From NCBI GenBank assembly GCA_000169075.1, contig AAVT01000001.1, forward strand, positions 62,001 through 126,000: a stretch of 64,000 nucleotides of DNA, read 5' to 3'. Each line of letters starts with the position of its first letter. Positions within the stretch are counted from its first letter, which is position 1. Under the pieces are notes generated by a model. The model did no database searches. It was not told the DNA's origin and saw only the letters and a list, made by a program, of their open reading frames with translations. Source of the DNA: a marine gamma proteobacterium HTCC2143 (lineage in GTDB: Bacteria > Pseudomonadota > Gammaproteobacteria > Pseudomonadales > Dasaniaceae). The translations under genes and the position numbers were made by a program. Shown here piece by piece: positions 8,562-17,738 of this stretch.

Positions 8562-9554
8562 CTAATTAGCCCCATAGATACTCTGTAAAAATGCCGACAC
8601 ATCCTCAGCCGATCGATCGGGAATTTCTTCCATGGGAACATGCCCAACACTGTCATAAATCACCAGGGTTGACTGCGCTAATGCAGCATCGAATAATTGC
8701 GCCACATCAACGGATATTAGTGAGTCTTCCTTACCCCACATCACCAGTGCGGGTACATTAAATCTGGTGGCATCTACCGGCTCTTCAGCTTTTCGAGGCG
8801 AGCTAAAACGGCTTAAGGTAGCATCACGGCTGCCAGCACGCAGAGCTAACTCGTAATAACGCTGAATGAGCTGCTCAGTAACTACTGGCGAATAGTTGTA
8901 GGCCGAATTAACACCTTGCTTAGTCATCCAGTAAGGATCGATATATTTGGCAATGGCACGGAACCAGGGTTTACCCATTAGACTGAAAAATACCGGCGCC
9001 TCTTTTTTTTCTTGACCTAATTCTTCAGCCTTTGCTTCCAGCTGCTGCCGAAATTGAGGCAAACCACTAGAATCAATTAGCAACATTGCTTCGACTTTTT
9101 CTGGATGAGCCAGCGTATAGCGCCAGGTGACACCTCCGCCCATAGAATTACCCCCTAGGGTAAACTTATCCAACCCGACGTGACGCACCACAGCATCCAC
9201 TGTTCGCAACTGTGCTTGCGCACCATAATCATTATCAGGTACAGCGCCAGTTAACCCGTGTGCGGGAAGATCCATGGTAATAATGCGATAGCTATCGCCA
9301 AGAATTTCCACCCACGGTTCCCATGTATGCAGGGAAGCGTTAGACCCATGAACTAACACCACAGCAGGGCCCGCGGAATTTCCTTCATCCCGAAAATGTA
9401 TGCGTGCGCCATTCTCCATAGTGAAAAACTGTGAAGTTTCGCCGGTATATTTTGCGTCCACTTCCCTCTGAGGCAATTCTCCCTTATAAAGAAAAACTCC
9501 CGCGCAAAGTAATATCGCAAGGAGGAGAACAACGGTGATTTTGATTATTTTCAT
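8562..9554 (-). CDS. Alpha/beta hydrolase, exported or anchored
   Basis: A 330-residue serine hydrolase of the alpha/beta fold. The N-terminal hydrophobic stretch (residues 4-23) is a signal anchor. The oxyanion motif VLVHGSNAS lies near residue 67, the nucleophile elbow GGNSMGG places the serine at 137, the acid is in MWGKEDSLIS (about residue 272), and the histidine is in VGHVPMEE (about residue 304). The fold resembles haloalkane dehalogenase/epoxide hydrolase and lipase relatives, but the nucleophile is serine, so an esterase is likely. It lies on the same strand as the MBL hydrolase, and the globin gene follows upstream after 80 bases. Confidence 0.87.
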   Translation of the reverse strand: MKIIKITVVLLLAILLCAGVFLYKGELPQREVDAKYTGETSQFFTMENGARIHFRDEGNSAGPAVVLVHGSNASLHTWEPWVEILGDSYRIITMDLPAHGLTGAVPDNDYGAQAQLRTVDAVVRHVGLDKFTLGGNSMGGGVTWRYTLAHPEKVEAMLLIDSSGLPQFRQQLEAKAEELGQEKKEAPVFFSLMGKPWFRAIAKYIDPYWMTKQGVNSAYNYSPVVTEQLIQRYYELALRAGSRDATLSRFSSPRKAEEPVDATRFNVPALVMWGKEDSLISVDVAQLFDAALAQSTLVIYDSVGHVPMEEIPDRSAEDVSAFLQSIYGAN

Positions 9555-9636
9555 AGCAAAGCCTCAGCAATGTTTTAGTATTTAGTTATCTGCTACTGTT
9601 TGCTACAGCAACGTTAATTCGTGCCTTCGAAATCGA

Positions 9637-10044
9637 CTATGCGACTTCTGCTTTTTCGCGGATCATTTCGTCAAGATCTGATAACAGCTGAGCCCAAGCC
9701 TGATCAAATTCAGCCGTCCAGTCCGCGCCCATAATATCTCGGAAAGTTTCCATGATGGTTCTAAAAAACGTCGAAAACACCCGCGGGGGAACACCGATGA
9801 TGTCGTGGTTGATCAATTCACTTAAAAACAATGTTTCAGCGTATCGACGATCGCCGACAAAATCGATAATCCCGTCGAGTACTTGGAACAGCATTTGCCC
9901 TTTCACAGCGTCATTTCCGTCCATGATAAATAGCGGTTTCATCTCAGGATTAGCGCTGAACAGGCGCTCATAAACCAGCGCGGTCGGGTCTTTACATCGA
10001 TCGCCAACCTGCTCCAAACAACTGACTATCTGATCAGCGATCAT
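9637..10044 (-). CDS. Single-domain globin-like heme protein
   Basis: A 135-residue all-helical protein with the features of bacterial globins. H80 in ELINHDIIGVPPRVF is placed as the proximal heme ligand, and the helix before it contains the FVGDRRYAETLF segment typical of globins of this group. There is no reductase or signalling domain attached. Such proteins bind oxygen or nitric oxide, but the role cannot be fixed from sequence. The gene starts with ATGATCGCTG at 10044 and lies upstream of the two hydrolase genes on the same strand, across an 82-base gap. Probably cytoplasmic. Confidence 0.75.
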   Translation of the reverse strand: MIADQIVSCLEQVGDRCKDPTALVYERLFSANPEMKPLFIMDGNDAVKGQMLFQVLDGIIDFVGDRRYAETLFLSELINHDIIGVPPRVFSTFFRTIMETFRDIMGADWTAEFDQAWAQLLSDLDEMIREKAEVA

Positions 10045-10373
10045 CGTAAAAGCCCCTTCATTTAAAGTTTAGATGTACGGGTTTAAATCACTCGTTCGAG
10101 CTTAATCACCCTCAATCTAAAAAGCTACCCGTATCCACACCAACAGCCGCTACAACGACACCCCTTGTTGAACAGTTGGCTACTATTCAGACGTCAAATC
10201 GCTTAGCAGACTAGCATGAATATTGCTGCCAAAGCGGTTAAATGTATTTGTGAGAACAGGCTCTTGCGAAAATAAAATACAATTTATTGATTTTGTCTAT
10301 AACACTAACGCTTTTTTTGCGGTAACTTAAGTGTCTTGAAATTCAACGCTATGAACACAAAAAAGGAACAGTA
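10045..10373. other. Intergenic region between divergent genes
   Basis: A stretch of 329 bases between the globin gene (minus) and the ThDP enzyme (plus). It is AT-rich from about 10250 to 10310 and must hold both promoters, but I could not identify a convincing -35/-10 pair. The ThDP gene has AAGGA 7 bases before its ATG. No small gene is seen. Confidence 0.5.
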
Positions 10374-11921
10374 ATGAACGGTGCTGAAAGTATGTTGGAG
10401 ACTCTGGTTAATAACGGCGTCGAAGTATGTTTTACCAATCCAGGTACATCAGAAATGCATATGGTGGCAGCGATCGGTAAGTCGCAGGGTATGCGCTCTA
10501 TTCTTGCTCTGTTCGAGGGGGTCTGTACCGGCGCAGCTGACGGTTACGGCCGTATGGCAGACAAGCCTGCCTGTACTTTGTTGCACCTCGGTCCCGGCCT
10601 TTCAAATGGCTCCGCCAACTTACACAATGCAAAAAAGGCGAATACACCCATTATTAATCTGATTGGTGATCATGCGACCTACCACAAGCAATACGACGCA
10701 CCGCTAACCTCTGATATCGTCGGCCTATCAGGCCCGATATCTCACTGGGTAAAAACTGTCGCCTGCGCTGAAGATTTACCCGCTGATGCCGCCGAGGCGG
10801 TCGCTGCTGCCAATACCCATCCGGGCCAAATTGCCACCTTAATTGTTCCCGCGGACTGCGCTTGGAACGACTCTGTAGCAGCCGTTCCAAAACAGACTAG
10901 ACCGGCAACCCCTCTAGCTACTGATGACGCGATCATCACAGCTGCAGAGATGCTCACCAACGGCAAACCGACCGTTATATTACTGGGCAACCCGGCACTC
11001 ACTCAAGCCGCTCAGGAAATGGCTGACAAAATTGCCCAAACAACAGGGGCACGCCTATTCTGTGACACTTTTAGTAAGCGCGTACCCAGAGGTGCTGGTC
11101 GCTGTGATGTGCAACGTTTAGGCTATTTTGCCGAGCAAGCCACCGAGCAAATCAGCGAGGTAGAACAATTCATTATGGTCGGAACCAAAGCGCCTATCGC
11201 TTTCTTTGCCTACCCAGGACAACCCTCCGAGTTTTATTCTCCCAATAGCCGCTTACACACGCTGACAAACGCCAATGAAGACGCCGAGCAAGCCTTGCAG
11301 CGCTTGGTGGCGGCGGTATCAGCTGAGCACTGCCAGCCGCGACTCATCCAACTCAACAAGCCCGGCGCCGGCAGTGGTGCCGTGAATCAATTTAGCATTG
11401 GTGCAAGTTTCGCCGAATATTTACCCGCCAACGCAATTGTGGTGGAGGAAGCCGCCACCTCTGGAGCCGGCAGTTTTGCCGCCAGCGCGCAGTGCGAACC
11501 CCATGACTGGCTATCCCTAACCGGCGGCTCTATTGGTTTTGGACTACCTACGGCAATCGGCGCCGCCGTTGCTTGCCCTGATAGAAAAGTGGTCTGCCTA
11601 CATGGAGACGGCGGTGCTATGTACACCATTCAGTCACTATGGACGATGGCTCGTGAGAATCTCGATATTTGCGTGGTTATTTTTGCCAACCGCAAATACC
11701 AAATTCTGCAGATAGAATTGGCGCGTGTTGGCGCTGAAAATGTCAATAAAAAGACGCTGGACATGCTCGACATAGGTAATCCAGATTTGGACTTTGTGGC
11801 TATGTCTACCGGGATGGGAGTCAAGGCAACTCGGGCAGAAACCACAGAAGAGTTCAATCAACAATATGTTGATGCCATGAACAGCAAAGGGCCATGCCTG
11901 ATTGAAGTTATACTTCCATAA
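10374..11921 (+). CDS. Thiamine diphosphate enzyme, acetolactate synthase/benzoylformate decarboxylase-like
   Basis: A 515-residue ThDP-dependent enzyme with the three usual domains. The N-terminal pyrimidine-binding domain has the activating glutamate in LFEGVCTGAADGYGRM (about residue 50). The central domain covers about 185-330. The C-terminal pyrophosphate domain has the metal-binding motif starting at HGDGGAMYTIQ (about residue 417). Database entries of this type are usually named acetolactate synthase large subunit, but no regulatory small subunit or ilvC is adjacent and the length and opening (NPGTSEMHMV) fit decarboxylase or carboligase relatives of MdlC. A catabolic role is therefore more likely than valine synthesis. 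It is transcribed alone, convergent with the next esterase. Confidence 0.85.
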   Translation: MNGAESMLETLVNNGVEVCFTNPGTSEMHMVAAIGKSQGMRSILALFEGVCTGAADGYGRMADKPACTLLHLGPGLSNGSANLHNAKKANTPIINLIGDHATYHKQYDAPLTSDIVGLSGPISHWVKTVACAEDLPADAAEAVAAANTHPGQIATLIVPADCAWNDSVAAVPKQTRPATPLATDDAIITAAEMLTNGKPTVILLGNPALTQAAQEMADKIAQTTGARLFCDTFSKRVPRGAGRCDVQRLGYFAEQATEQISEVEQFIMVGTKAPIAFFAYPGQPSEFYSPNSRLHTLTNANEDAEQALQRLVAAVSAEHCQPRLIQLNKPGAGSGAVNQFSIGASFAEYLPANAIVVEEAATSGAGSFAASAQCEPHDWLSLTGGSIGFGLPTAIGAAVACPDRKVVCLHGDGGAMYTIQSLWTMARENLDICVVIFANRKYQILQIELARVGAENVNKKTLDMLDIGNPDLDFVAMSTGMGVKATRAETTEEFNQQYVDAMNSKGPCLIEVILP

Positions 11922-11949
11922 GGTTTAGTCCTAGATGCAGATGCGATAA

Positions 11950-13188
11950 CTACCGCACCCAGAACCCTGGTGAATTGGTGCGGTAGCCAACACTTTTGTA
12001 AGCCGCATCAACTAAGCTTTGCCCTCTTTCATTTAACATCAGGCCAGCTCCCATTTGGGTCATCGAATAGCCAAAACCCATTCGACACTCGGGGTCGGCA
12101 AATCCAATACTGCCACCAGCGCCAACATGACCAAAGGCATCTCGACCCAAAAGCGCTGTTTCCTGATCTCCGGTTGACCGCCCTCGGTTATCCATAGACA
12201 CCATAAAACCCTGAGCGAATCGCGTCGGTATCAGCAACGTAGCATCACATTGAGTTGCCATCGATACGGCGCTAATACGTTTTATCGTGTCGCCGGACAA
12301 CAGCTCTACTGAGCCGGCTTTACCGTCATTTGCCAGCGGCTTAAACATACCGGCAAGTGCACGACCATTGGCGATACCACCCCCTCCACCAATTTCTGCC
12401 GCATGCGCTGCGCGACTATCAACCAGATGACCACCGGAGTTTAAAAACGACAGATATTGTATTGACTCAGGATCTGATACCAGCGCTTTGACAAAATCTG
12501 TCGGTATAACCGACGCATCCGGAGCAAAGGGAATCATATTTGCGACCCGCGGCTCTTTGTCCGCAGGTAAGCCAATCCAAAAATCGATACCCAACGGGTC
12601 AGCGATTTCATCGTTAAAAAAGGTGCCCAGCGATTTTCCTGAAACACGTTTGACCAATTCGCCAACAGTCCAGCCATAGGTAATCATATGATAACCGTTG
12701 CGGGTGCCCGGCTCCCAGAAAGGAGACTCTGCCGCGAGCCTCTCCACCATGTAGTCCCAATCATTATAGCCTCCGGGTTTGACCGGTTCACGCAATGCGG
12801 GCAATGCAGCGCTGTGATTCAACATCATCAGCACCGTGGTATTTTCTTTTCCATTCTGACCAAATTCCGGCCAGTAGTCTGTCACTTTGGCATTGGGGTC
12901 TAACTGTCCCCGCTCTATCAACATGTGTGCGCACAATGCAGTAGCGGCCTTGGTACAAGAGAAAACGATGGACAGGGTATCCTCCTGCCAGTGATCACCG
13001 GTTTCAGGGTCACGCATACCACCCCACATATCGACAACTGTCTGACCTTCTATATTGAGACAAACTGAAGCGCCAACCTCCCCCCGTTGCTCAAAGTTAC
13101 GAACAAACTCTTCCGCAAGCTTTTCAAAACGCCTATCGAAGTAACCGTTAACCGGTCCGGATTTGGTCGATTCACTCATGGTAATCAT
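11950..13188 (-). CDS. Serine hydrolase, beta-lactamase fold (EstB-like esterase)
   Basis: A 412-residue member of the class C beta-lactamase/esterase family. The catalytic Ser-x-x-Lys tetrad is SCTK at residues 77-80, within IVFSCTKAATALCAH; the second motif is the tyrosine in NGYHMITYGWTVGEL (about residue 170). No signal peptide is visible, so it is likely cytoplasmic and an ester hydrolase rather than a resistance enzyme. The start at 13188 has GGAG about ten bases upstream; an in-frame ATG three codons later is the alternative. It lies downstream of glcF with a 19-base gap, so it is probably co-transcribed with the glycolate oxidase genes, an unusual partner. Confidence 0.87.
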   Translation of the reverse strand: MITMSESTKSGPVNGYFDRRFEKLAEEFVRNFEQRGEVGASVCLNIEGQTVVDMWGGMRDPETGDHWQEDTLSIVFSCTKAATALCAHMLIERGQLDPNAKVTDYWPEFGQNGKENTTVLMMLNHSAALPALREPVKPGGYNDWDYMVERLAAESPFWEPGTRNGYHMITYGWTVGELVKRVSGKSLGTFFNDEIADPLGIDFWIGLPADKEPRVANMIPFAPDASVIPTDFVKALVSDPESIQYLSFLNSGGHLVDSRAAHAAEIGGGGGIANGRALAGMFKPLANDGKAGSVELLSGDTIKRISAVSMATQCDATLLIPTRFAQGFMVSMDNRGRSTGDQETALLGRDAFGHVGAGGSIGFADPECRMGFGYSMTQMGAGLMLNERGQSLVDAAYKSVGYRTNSPGFWVR

Positions 13189-13207
13189 TGATATCGGTCT
13201 CCGTTAA

Positions 13208-14437
13208 TCATTTTAAATGACTGCTCATGCCTTGTTCCAATAGCTCAATCCAATGCTGCACTGGCACCTGAGATCTGGTCGCCAGATGTAACTGACAACC
13301 GACATTAGCCGTTACAATTCTATCTGGACTGTCTACGGTAAGCGCCTCCAGTTTATTGTCTAGCAGGTTAGAGCTCATTGCTGGCTGTAAAAGAGAATAC
13401 GTCCCCGCCGAGCCACAGCACAAATGTTTATCCACGGTTTTGGCAATATCGATCCCAGCTTTTTCGAGCAAACGGTCAACATGATCTGGCAACTGTAAAC
13501 CATGCTGCAGACTACAAGGGCAATGTATTGCTGTTTTTAAGCCGTCTGTTTTGAACTTTAATTTTTCAATATCATCAACTGATATTACCTCTGAAAGGTC
13601 CCTGGCAATGTCACTGACCCGCCGCGCTTTGTCGGCGTACAGAGCATCAGATTTCAATAATTTACCGTAGTCTTTCACCATGGTGCCACAGCCTGAAGCA
13701 GTCACCACAATAGCTTCAACACCCTGCTCGATCGCAGGCCACCAAATGTCAATGTTTGCTCGCACAAATCCCAGGCCTTCATCGTGCTCCGACAAGTGAT
13801 GACTAACCGCACCACAACAACCCGCTTTGGGTAATTCAATCAGTGACACCCCTAACTGGTCCAATACCCTTGCCGCTGCAATATTGGTATTCGGCGTGGT
13901 TCCTGGCTGCGTACATCCCGCGAGAACCAGCATCCTTCGACTATGCCGTGCTGGCGGCCAGCGCAATAAATGTACACGGGAAGGAATTTTTTCTTTTACC
14001 ATCGCTGGCATCAGCGGACGCAGCCATTGACCTAATCGCAACAGAGCGGTGAATCGTTGACGATAAGGCAAAATATGTCGCAATCCCCAGCGCATGATTT
14101 GCTCCGCAAATGGCCTAGTCTGCTGTCGCTCAATAATCTCCTTGCCAATATCCGCGAGCCGACCATATTCCACACCCGAAGGACATGTGGTCTCACAACT
14201 CCGACAAGTCAGACAGCGATCCATGTGGGTGCGCGTCTTTTCTGTGGCTTCGCCGGTCTCAAGTAACTGTTTGATGAGGTAAATACGACCCCTGGGGCCA
14301 TCTCTCTCATCACCTAATTCTTGGTATGTGGGACAGGTGGCGTTACAAAAACCACAGTGAACACAGCTTCGCAATATGGCTTCGGCTTCATCGCCAACCG
14401 CTGTATTTTTAAACATTGGGTGTAAATTTGTTTGCAT
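13208..14437 (-). CDS. glcF: Glycolate oxidase iron-sulfur subunit GlcF
   Basis: The electron-transfer subunit of membrane-associated glycolate oxidase, which oxidises glycolate to glyoxylate. Two ferredoxin-type 4Fe-4S sites are present: CVHCGFCNATCPTY (about residue 25) and CLTCRSCETTCPSG (about residue 75). Two cysteine-rich CCG-type domains follow, with KAGCCGAVSHH (about residue 205) and HLCCGSAGTYS (about residue 345). The length of 409 residues is normal. It is the last gl gene in the order glcD-glcE-glcF, 15 bases after glcE, and is followed by the esterase gene. The call is secure. Confidence 0.96.
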   Translation of the reverse strand: MQTNLHPMFKNTAVGDEAEAILRSCVHCGFCNATCPTYQELGDERDGPRGRIYLIKQLLETGEATEKTRTHMDRCLTCRSCETTCPSGVEYGRLADIGKEIIERQQTRPFAEQIMRWGLRHILPYRQRFTALLRLGQWLRPLMPAMVKEKIPSRVHLLRWPPARHSRRMLVLAGCTQPGTTPNTNIAAARVLDQLGVSLIELPKAGCCGAVSHHLSEHDEGLGFVRANIDIWWPAIEQGVEAIVVTASGCGTMVKDYGKLLKSDALYADKARRVSDIARDLSEVISVDDIEKLKFKTDGLKTAIHCPCSLQHGLQLPDHVDRLLEKAGIDIAKTVDKHLCCGSAGTYSLLQPAMSSNLLDNKLEALTVDSPDRIVTANVGCQLHLATRSQVPVQHWIELLEQGMSSHLK

Positions 14438-14452
14438 ATTTATTACGCCTTT

Positions 14453-15511
14453 TTACAACCAGCTATAAAGTCGACCTGAATTGAATAGTCGATCCGGATC
14501 AAAAGCGTCTTTAAGGCGCTTGTGTAAAATCTCTGATGCCGACGACTGACGATGAAATACTTCGCCTCGCCTATCGCCGCCTCGAAACAAGCTCACCTGA
14601 CCATTCGCCTCGATGGCGTCAGCTTCTAACTTTTGCAGATCATGATCTCCGCGGAACCATCGCTGCGCTCCACCCCAATCAATCAACCATTCACCTGCCG
14701 GATAAAAGTGTTCCGCGGTAGGTTTGGTAGAAAAACGCCACAAGGGTGAATCACCGTTAAAAAAATCAAGTTTCTGTTCGTTCAGAGACCACCAGAAGTG
14801 ATTCCCGTCCTCAACCACATTGCCCTGCCACTGTTTTACCGTATCTTCAACCGCACTCGCGGCACCTGACAACCGTAGATATAATTTATTATCCAACCAA
14901 CAAGCCGCTGTTAGTGGCTTCGGTGTAGCCGCCAACAGATTCATCGTTTTGATGGCCTGCGGCGCGTCCATCTCCTGAACCAACGTTAAGGTCTCAGCGG
15001 GTATCGGCATTACCTTAAAACTGATTTCAGTCATTATTCCCAGCGATCCCATAGCACCTGCTTGCGTGCGAGAGACATCATAACCGGCAACATTTTTCAT
15101 CACCTGTCCGCCGAAGTTGAGATGCTCTCCCCTGCCATTAATGAGCTTAATGCCAAGCACCATATCCCGCACCGAGCCGTTCCAGGGACGACCGGGACCC
15201 GACAAATTGCAGGCAAAGGTACCACCAATGCTTGCCTCTCCGGAAAATGTAGGCGGTTCAAATGACAGCCTTTGACCCTGTTCATGCAGCACGGCCTCGA
15301 TCTCTGTCAGAGGGGTACCTGCGCGTGCAGTCATTACCAGCTCTACTGGGTGATAGTTAACGATTCCAGTATGTGCAGCCAGAGATAGCTCCTCTCCCTG
15401 TATTTCTCGGCCAAGAAAAGACTTGCTGCCGCGACCACTAATACTCAGCTTTTCCCCTTTGCCTCTTGCACTGATGACCCGATCCACTAACTGCTGGCTT
15501 ATGTCGCTCAT
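14453..15511 (-). CDS. glcE: Glycolate oxidase FAD-binding subunit GlcE
   Basis: The smaller flavin subunit of glycolate oxidase (352 residues). The N-terminal FAD-binding PCMH-type domain has GRGSKSFLG near residue 25, SGEASIGGTFACNLSGPGR (about residues 88-106) and GQVMKNVAGYDVSRTQAGA (about residues 136-154). The C-terminal part is shorter than in GlcD, as expected. Its ATG overlaps the stop of glcD by four bases (ATGA), so synthesis of the two flavin subunits is coupled. With GlcD and GlcF it should form the membrane-bound complex passing electrons to the quinone pool. Confidence 0.95.
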   Translation of the reverse strand: MSDISQQLVDRVISARGKGEKLSISGRGSKSFLGREIQGEELSLAAHTGIVNYHPVELVMTARAGTPLTEIEAVLHEQGQRLSFEPPTFSGEASIGGTFACNLSGPGRPWNGSVRDMVLGIKLINGRGEHLNFGGQVMKNVAGYDVSRTQAGAMGSLGIMTEISFKVMPIPAETLTLVQEMDAPQAIKTMNLLAATPKPLTAACWLDNKLYLRLSGAASAVEDTVKQWQGNVVEDGNHFWWSLNEQKLDFFNGDSPLWRFSTKPTAEHFYPAGEWLIDWGGAQRWFRGDHDLQKLEADAIEANGQVSLFRGGDRRGEVFHRQSSASEILHKRLKDAFDPDRLFNSGRLYSWL

Positions 15512-16974
15512 GAGGCGACCCCAACAGCGGTGCTGACCGATGCCGATGCTATCGAGCGATATTCCTGGCAGCGCTTCAACACCGGAATACCCTTACCGGG
15601 ATTGAGAGTCCCCAGGGGATCAAATGCCGCTTTTATTCCATGGAACTGGGCTATCTCCAGATCGTTAAACTGGATAGCCATTTGTCGAATTTTCTCGATC
15701 CCCACACCATGCTCACCGGTGATGCAGCCACCCACAGCAACACAAAGCTCCAGTATTTTGCCACCAAACTCTTCCGCCTTTTCAAATTCGCCGTCAGCAT
15801 TGGCATCAAACAGTATCAAGGGATGCAGATTACCATCGCCCGCGTGGAAGACATTCGCAACGCGCAACCCAAAGTGCACGGACATTTTCTCCATCTCGGA
15901 CAATACGAAGGCCAGCTGTCCTCTGGGTATCGTCCCGTCCATGCAATAATAATCAGGTGAAATCCTACCCACGGCTGGAAATGCATTTTTCCTTCCCTTC
16001 CACAGCAGCGCACGCTCCTTTTCATCCGCTGATACACGGGTCGTCGTCGCACCTTCCTGATCAAAGATACGATTAACTTTATCAATAGTTTCATGCACTT
16101 CCTGTAAGGTGCCATCTACCTCGCAAAGTAACAGGGCTTTTGCGTCCACCGGATAACCTGCATGGACAAAATCTTCTGCCGCTCGGATAGCATGACTGTC
16201 CATCATTTCCAGACCCGCTGGAATGATGCCTTGTGAGATAACTGCGGCGACTGCATCACCCGCCTGCTGCACGGTATCGAATGCCGCCATAATTACCTGT
16301 GCTTTTTCTTGAACCGGCAGCAATTTTACGGTGACCTCAGTAATGACACCCAACAAACCTTCGGAACCGGTCAGCAGCGCCAATAAATCGAAACCACAGG
16401 AATCCAGCCCCTCACTCCCTATAGTGACTATCTCTCCCTCTACCGTTACCATCTCCACTTTCAACACATTGTGAACGGTGAGACCATATTTAAGGCAGTG
16501 AACACCGCCGGAGTTTTCGGCAATATTGCCACCAATGGTACAGGCAATTTGCGAGGATGGATCTGGCGCATAATACAGCCCGTATCCGTTGGCTGCTTCG
16601 CTGATCGCTAGGTTTCTTACCCCTGGCTGCAGCCTTGCGGTACGTGCTAAAGCATCGATTTCTAGTATTTTATTGAACTTTGCTAATGACAGAACAACGC
16701 CGTCAATGTTGGGCATTGCACCTGCACTCAGGCCGGTACCTGCTCCCCGAGCAACAATGGGGATATGATATTGATGGCAAATACTCATGACTCGCTGCAC
16801 TTGCGCGATGGTTTCTGGCAACAGCACCAGTAACGGCATCTCGCAATAAACGGATAGGCCATCACACTCGTAAGGACGCAGGGTTTCAGCATCATCGATC
16901 ACAAAGTTGGGATCAATAAATTCAGAAAACATCGAGGCCAGCTCTCTTTGGCTTGGTTTATTCATCTCGCTCAT
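15508..16974 (-). CDS. glcD: Glycolate oxidase FAD-linked subunit GlcD
   Basis: The main catalytic flavoprotein of glycolate oxidase. The FAD site shows PIVARGAGTGLSAGAMP (about residues 76-92) and IAENSGGVHCLKYGL (about residue 152); the C-terminal FAD-oxidase domain has NVFHAGDGNLHPLILFD and GCITGEHGVGIEKI. The open frame begins 24 codons upstream at 17046, but the residues before MSEMNKPSQ are not typical, so I choose the ATG at 16974; a second ATG follows at 16965. First gene of glcDEF, with a 330-base upstream gap to the PHA genes that must contain its promoter. No glcC-type regulator is adjacent. Confidence 0.95.
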   Translation of the reverse strand: MSEMNKPSQRELASMFSEFIDPNFVIDDAETLRPYECDGLSVYCEMPLLVLLPETIAQVQRVMSICHQYHIPIVARGAGTGLSAGAMPNIDGVVLSLAKFNKILEIDALARTARLQPGVRNLAISEAANGYGLYYAPDPSSQIACTIGGNIAENSGGVHCLKYGLTVHNVLKVEMVTVEGEIVTIGSEGLDSCGFDLLALLTGSEGLLGVITEVTVKLLPVQEKAQVIMAAFDTVQQAGDAVAAVISQGIIPAGLEMMDSHAIRAAEDFVHAGYPVDAKALLLCEVDGTLQEVHETIDKVNRIFDQEGATTTRVSADEKERALLWKGRKNAFPAVGRISPDYYCMDGTIPRGQLAFVLSEMEKMSVHFGLRVANVFHAGDGNLHPLILFDANADGEFEKAEEFGGKILELCVAVGGCITGEHGVGIEKIRQMAIQFNDLEIAQFHGIKAAFDPLGTLNPGKGIPVLKRCQEYRSIASASVSTAVGVAS

Positions 16975-17310
16975 ACCGTCATACCCGTAACACTGCTGAA
17001 AAATACCACCTGTCCATCTTCGTCGCTGCCCGCTGGATCCGATCATAGATCATCCCAACCACCACTGCAGACACCTCATATTATGAAAATTATTGCATAT
17101 TAATAATAGAGTAAATGTCTAGCGCAGGCCAATTTGACCATTACATATACGCCGATAACAAGCTGCCCAGACCAGACCAGACCGCGATTATACGTCTATA
17201 CTCACTATTCTTTCGGCAATATCAATCGATTACTATTTTATGTACTGGAAACTATGTGCAAAAAGCCGCAATTTCTGTAATTATCTAAGCTAACAGTTTT
17301 GGAGTTTATG
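16975..17310. other. Divergent intergenic region, glcD / PHA genes
   Basis: About 330 bases between glcD (minus) and the PHA-associated gene (plus). It contains an AT-rich core at 17085-17115 and a short tandem AGACC repeat at about 17168-17182. Promoters in both directions are expected, but no clear hexamer pair was found. No gene is seen. Confidence 0.4.
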
Positions 17311-17688
17311 ATGACTAAAAAAGACCAATCTGAAAAACCATCTGCCACGTTTAATGACTGGGTCAGTCAATGGGAACGCACCGTCGACAAATTCTCTAAC
17401 CAGTTTATGGGCACCAGTGAATTCAGCCAATCGATAAATTTAATGCAGAACATGCAACTGGAATACCAACGAGCCTTCGGTGAGCAAATGGCCAAGCAGC
17501 TCGCCAATTTCAATATGCCCAGCAGAGACGATATTCTCGAACTCAGTGAAGTTATGAGAGATATCGATCGCCGGATGGCGCGCATGGAAACCGCCATCAA
17601 CAAACTGGAAAAAGGACAAGCCCGCGGCGCAAATAAGAAACCTACTTCGCCACCTCGGACAAAACGCCCACCCGTCAAAAAGGCATAA
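17311..17688 (+). CDS. Short PHA synthase-associated protein (PhaE/phasin-like)
   Basis: A 125-residue helical protein directly before a class III type phaC. It has amphipathic helices over about residues 15-100 (WVSQWERTVDKF, MQNMQLEYQRAFGEQM, DIDRRMARMETAINKLE) and a proline/lysine-rich basic tail (RTKRPPVKKA), as seen in phasins and PhaF-like proteins. True PhaE subunits of class III synthases are about 350 residues, so this is a short version. It may activate PhaC or bind the granule surface. The start at 17311 has GGAG six bases upstream; an adjacent in-frame ATG at 17308 is possible. The gap to phaC is 50 bases. Function is inferred from context. Confidence 0.7.
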   Translation: MTKKDQSEKPSATFNDWVSQWERTVDKFSNQFMGTSEFSQSINLMQNMQLEYQRAFGEQMAKQLANFNMPSRDDILELSEVMRDIDRRMARMETAINKLEKGQARGANKKPTSPPRTKRPPVKKA

Positions 17689-17738
17689 CCCTCTTACGAC
17701 CGTATTACACCAATAATATTTCAGAAGGTGAAATTCTC

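Noticed and set aside
10374..11921. Biosynthetic acetolactate synthase (ilvB)
   Set aside because: No regulatory subunit and no ilv genes are adjacent, and the length is below that of ilvB.
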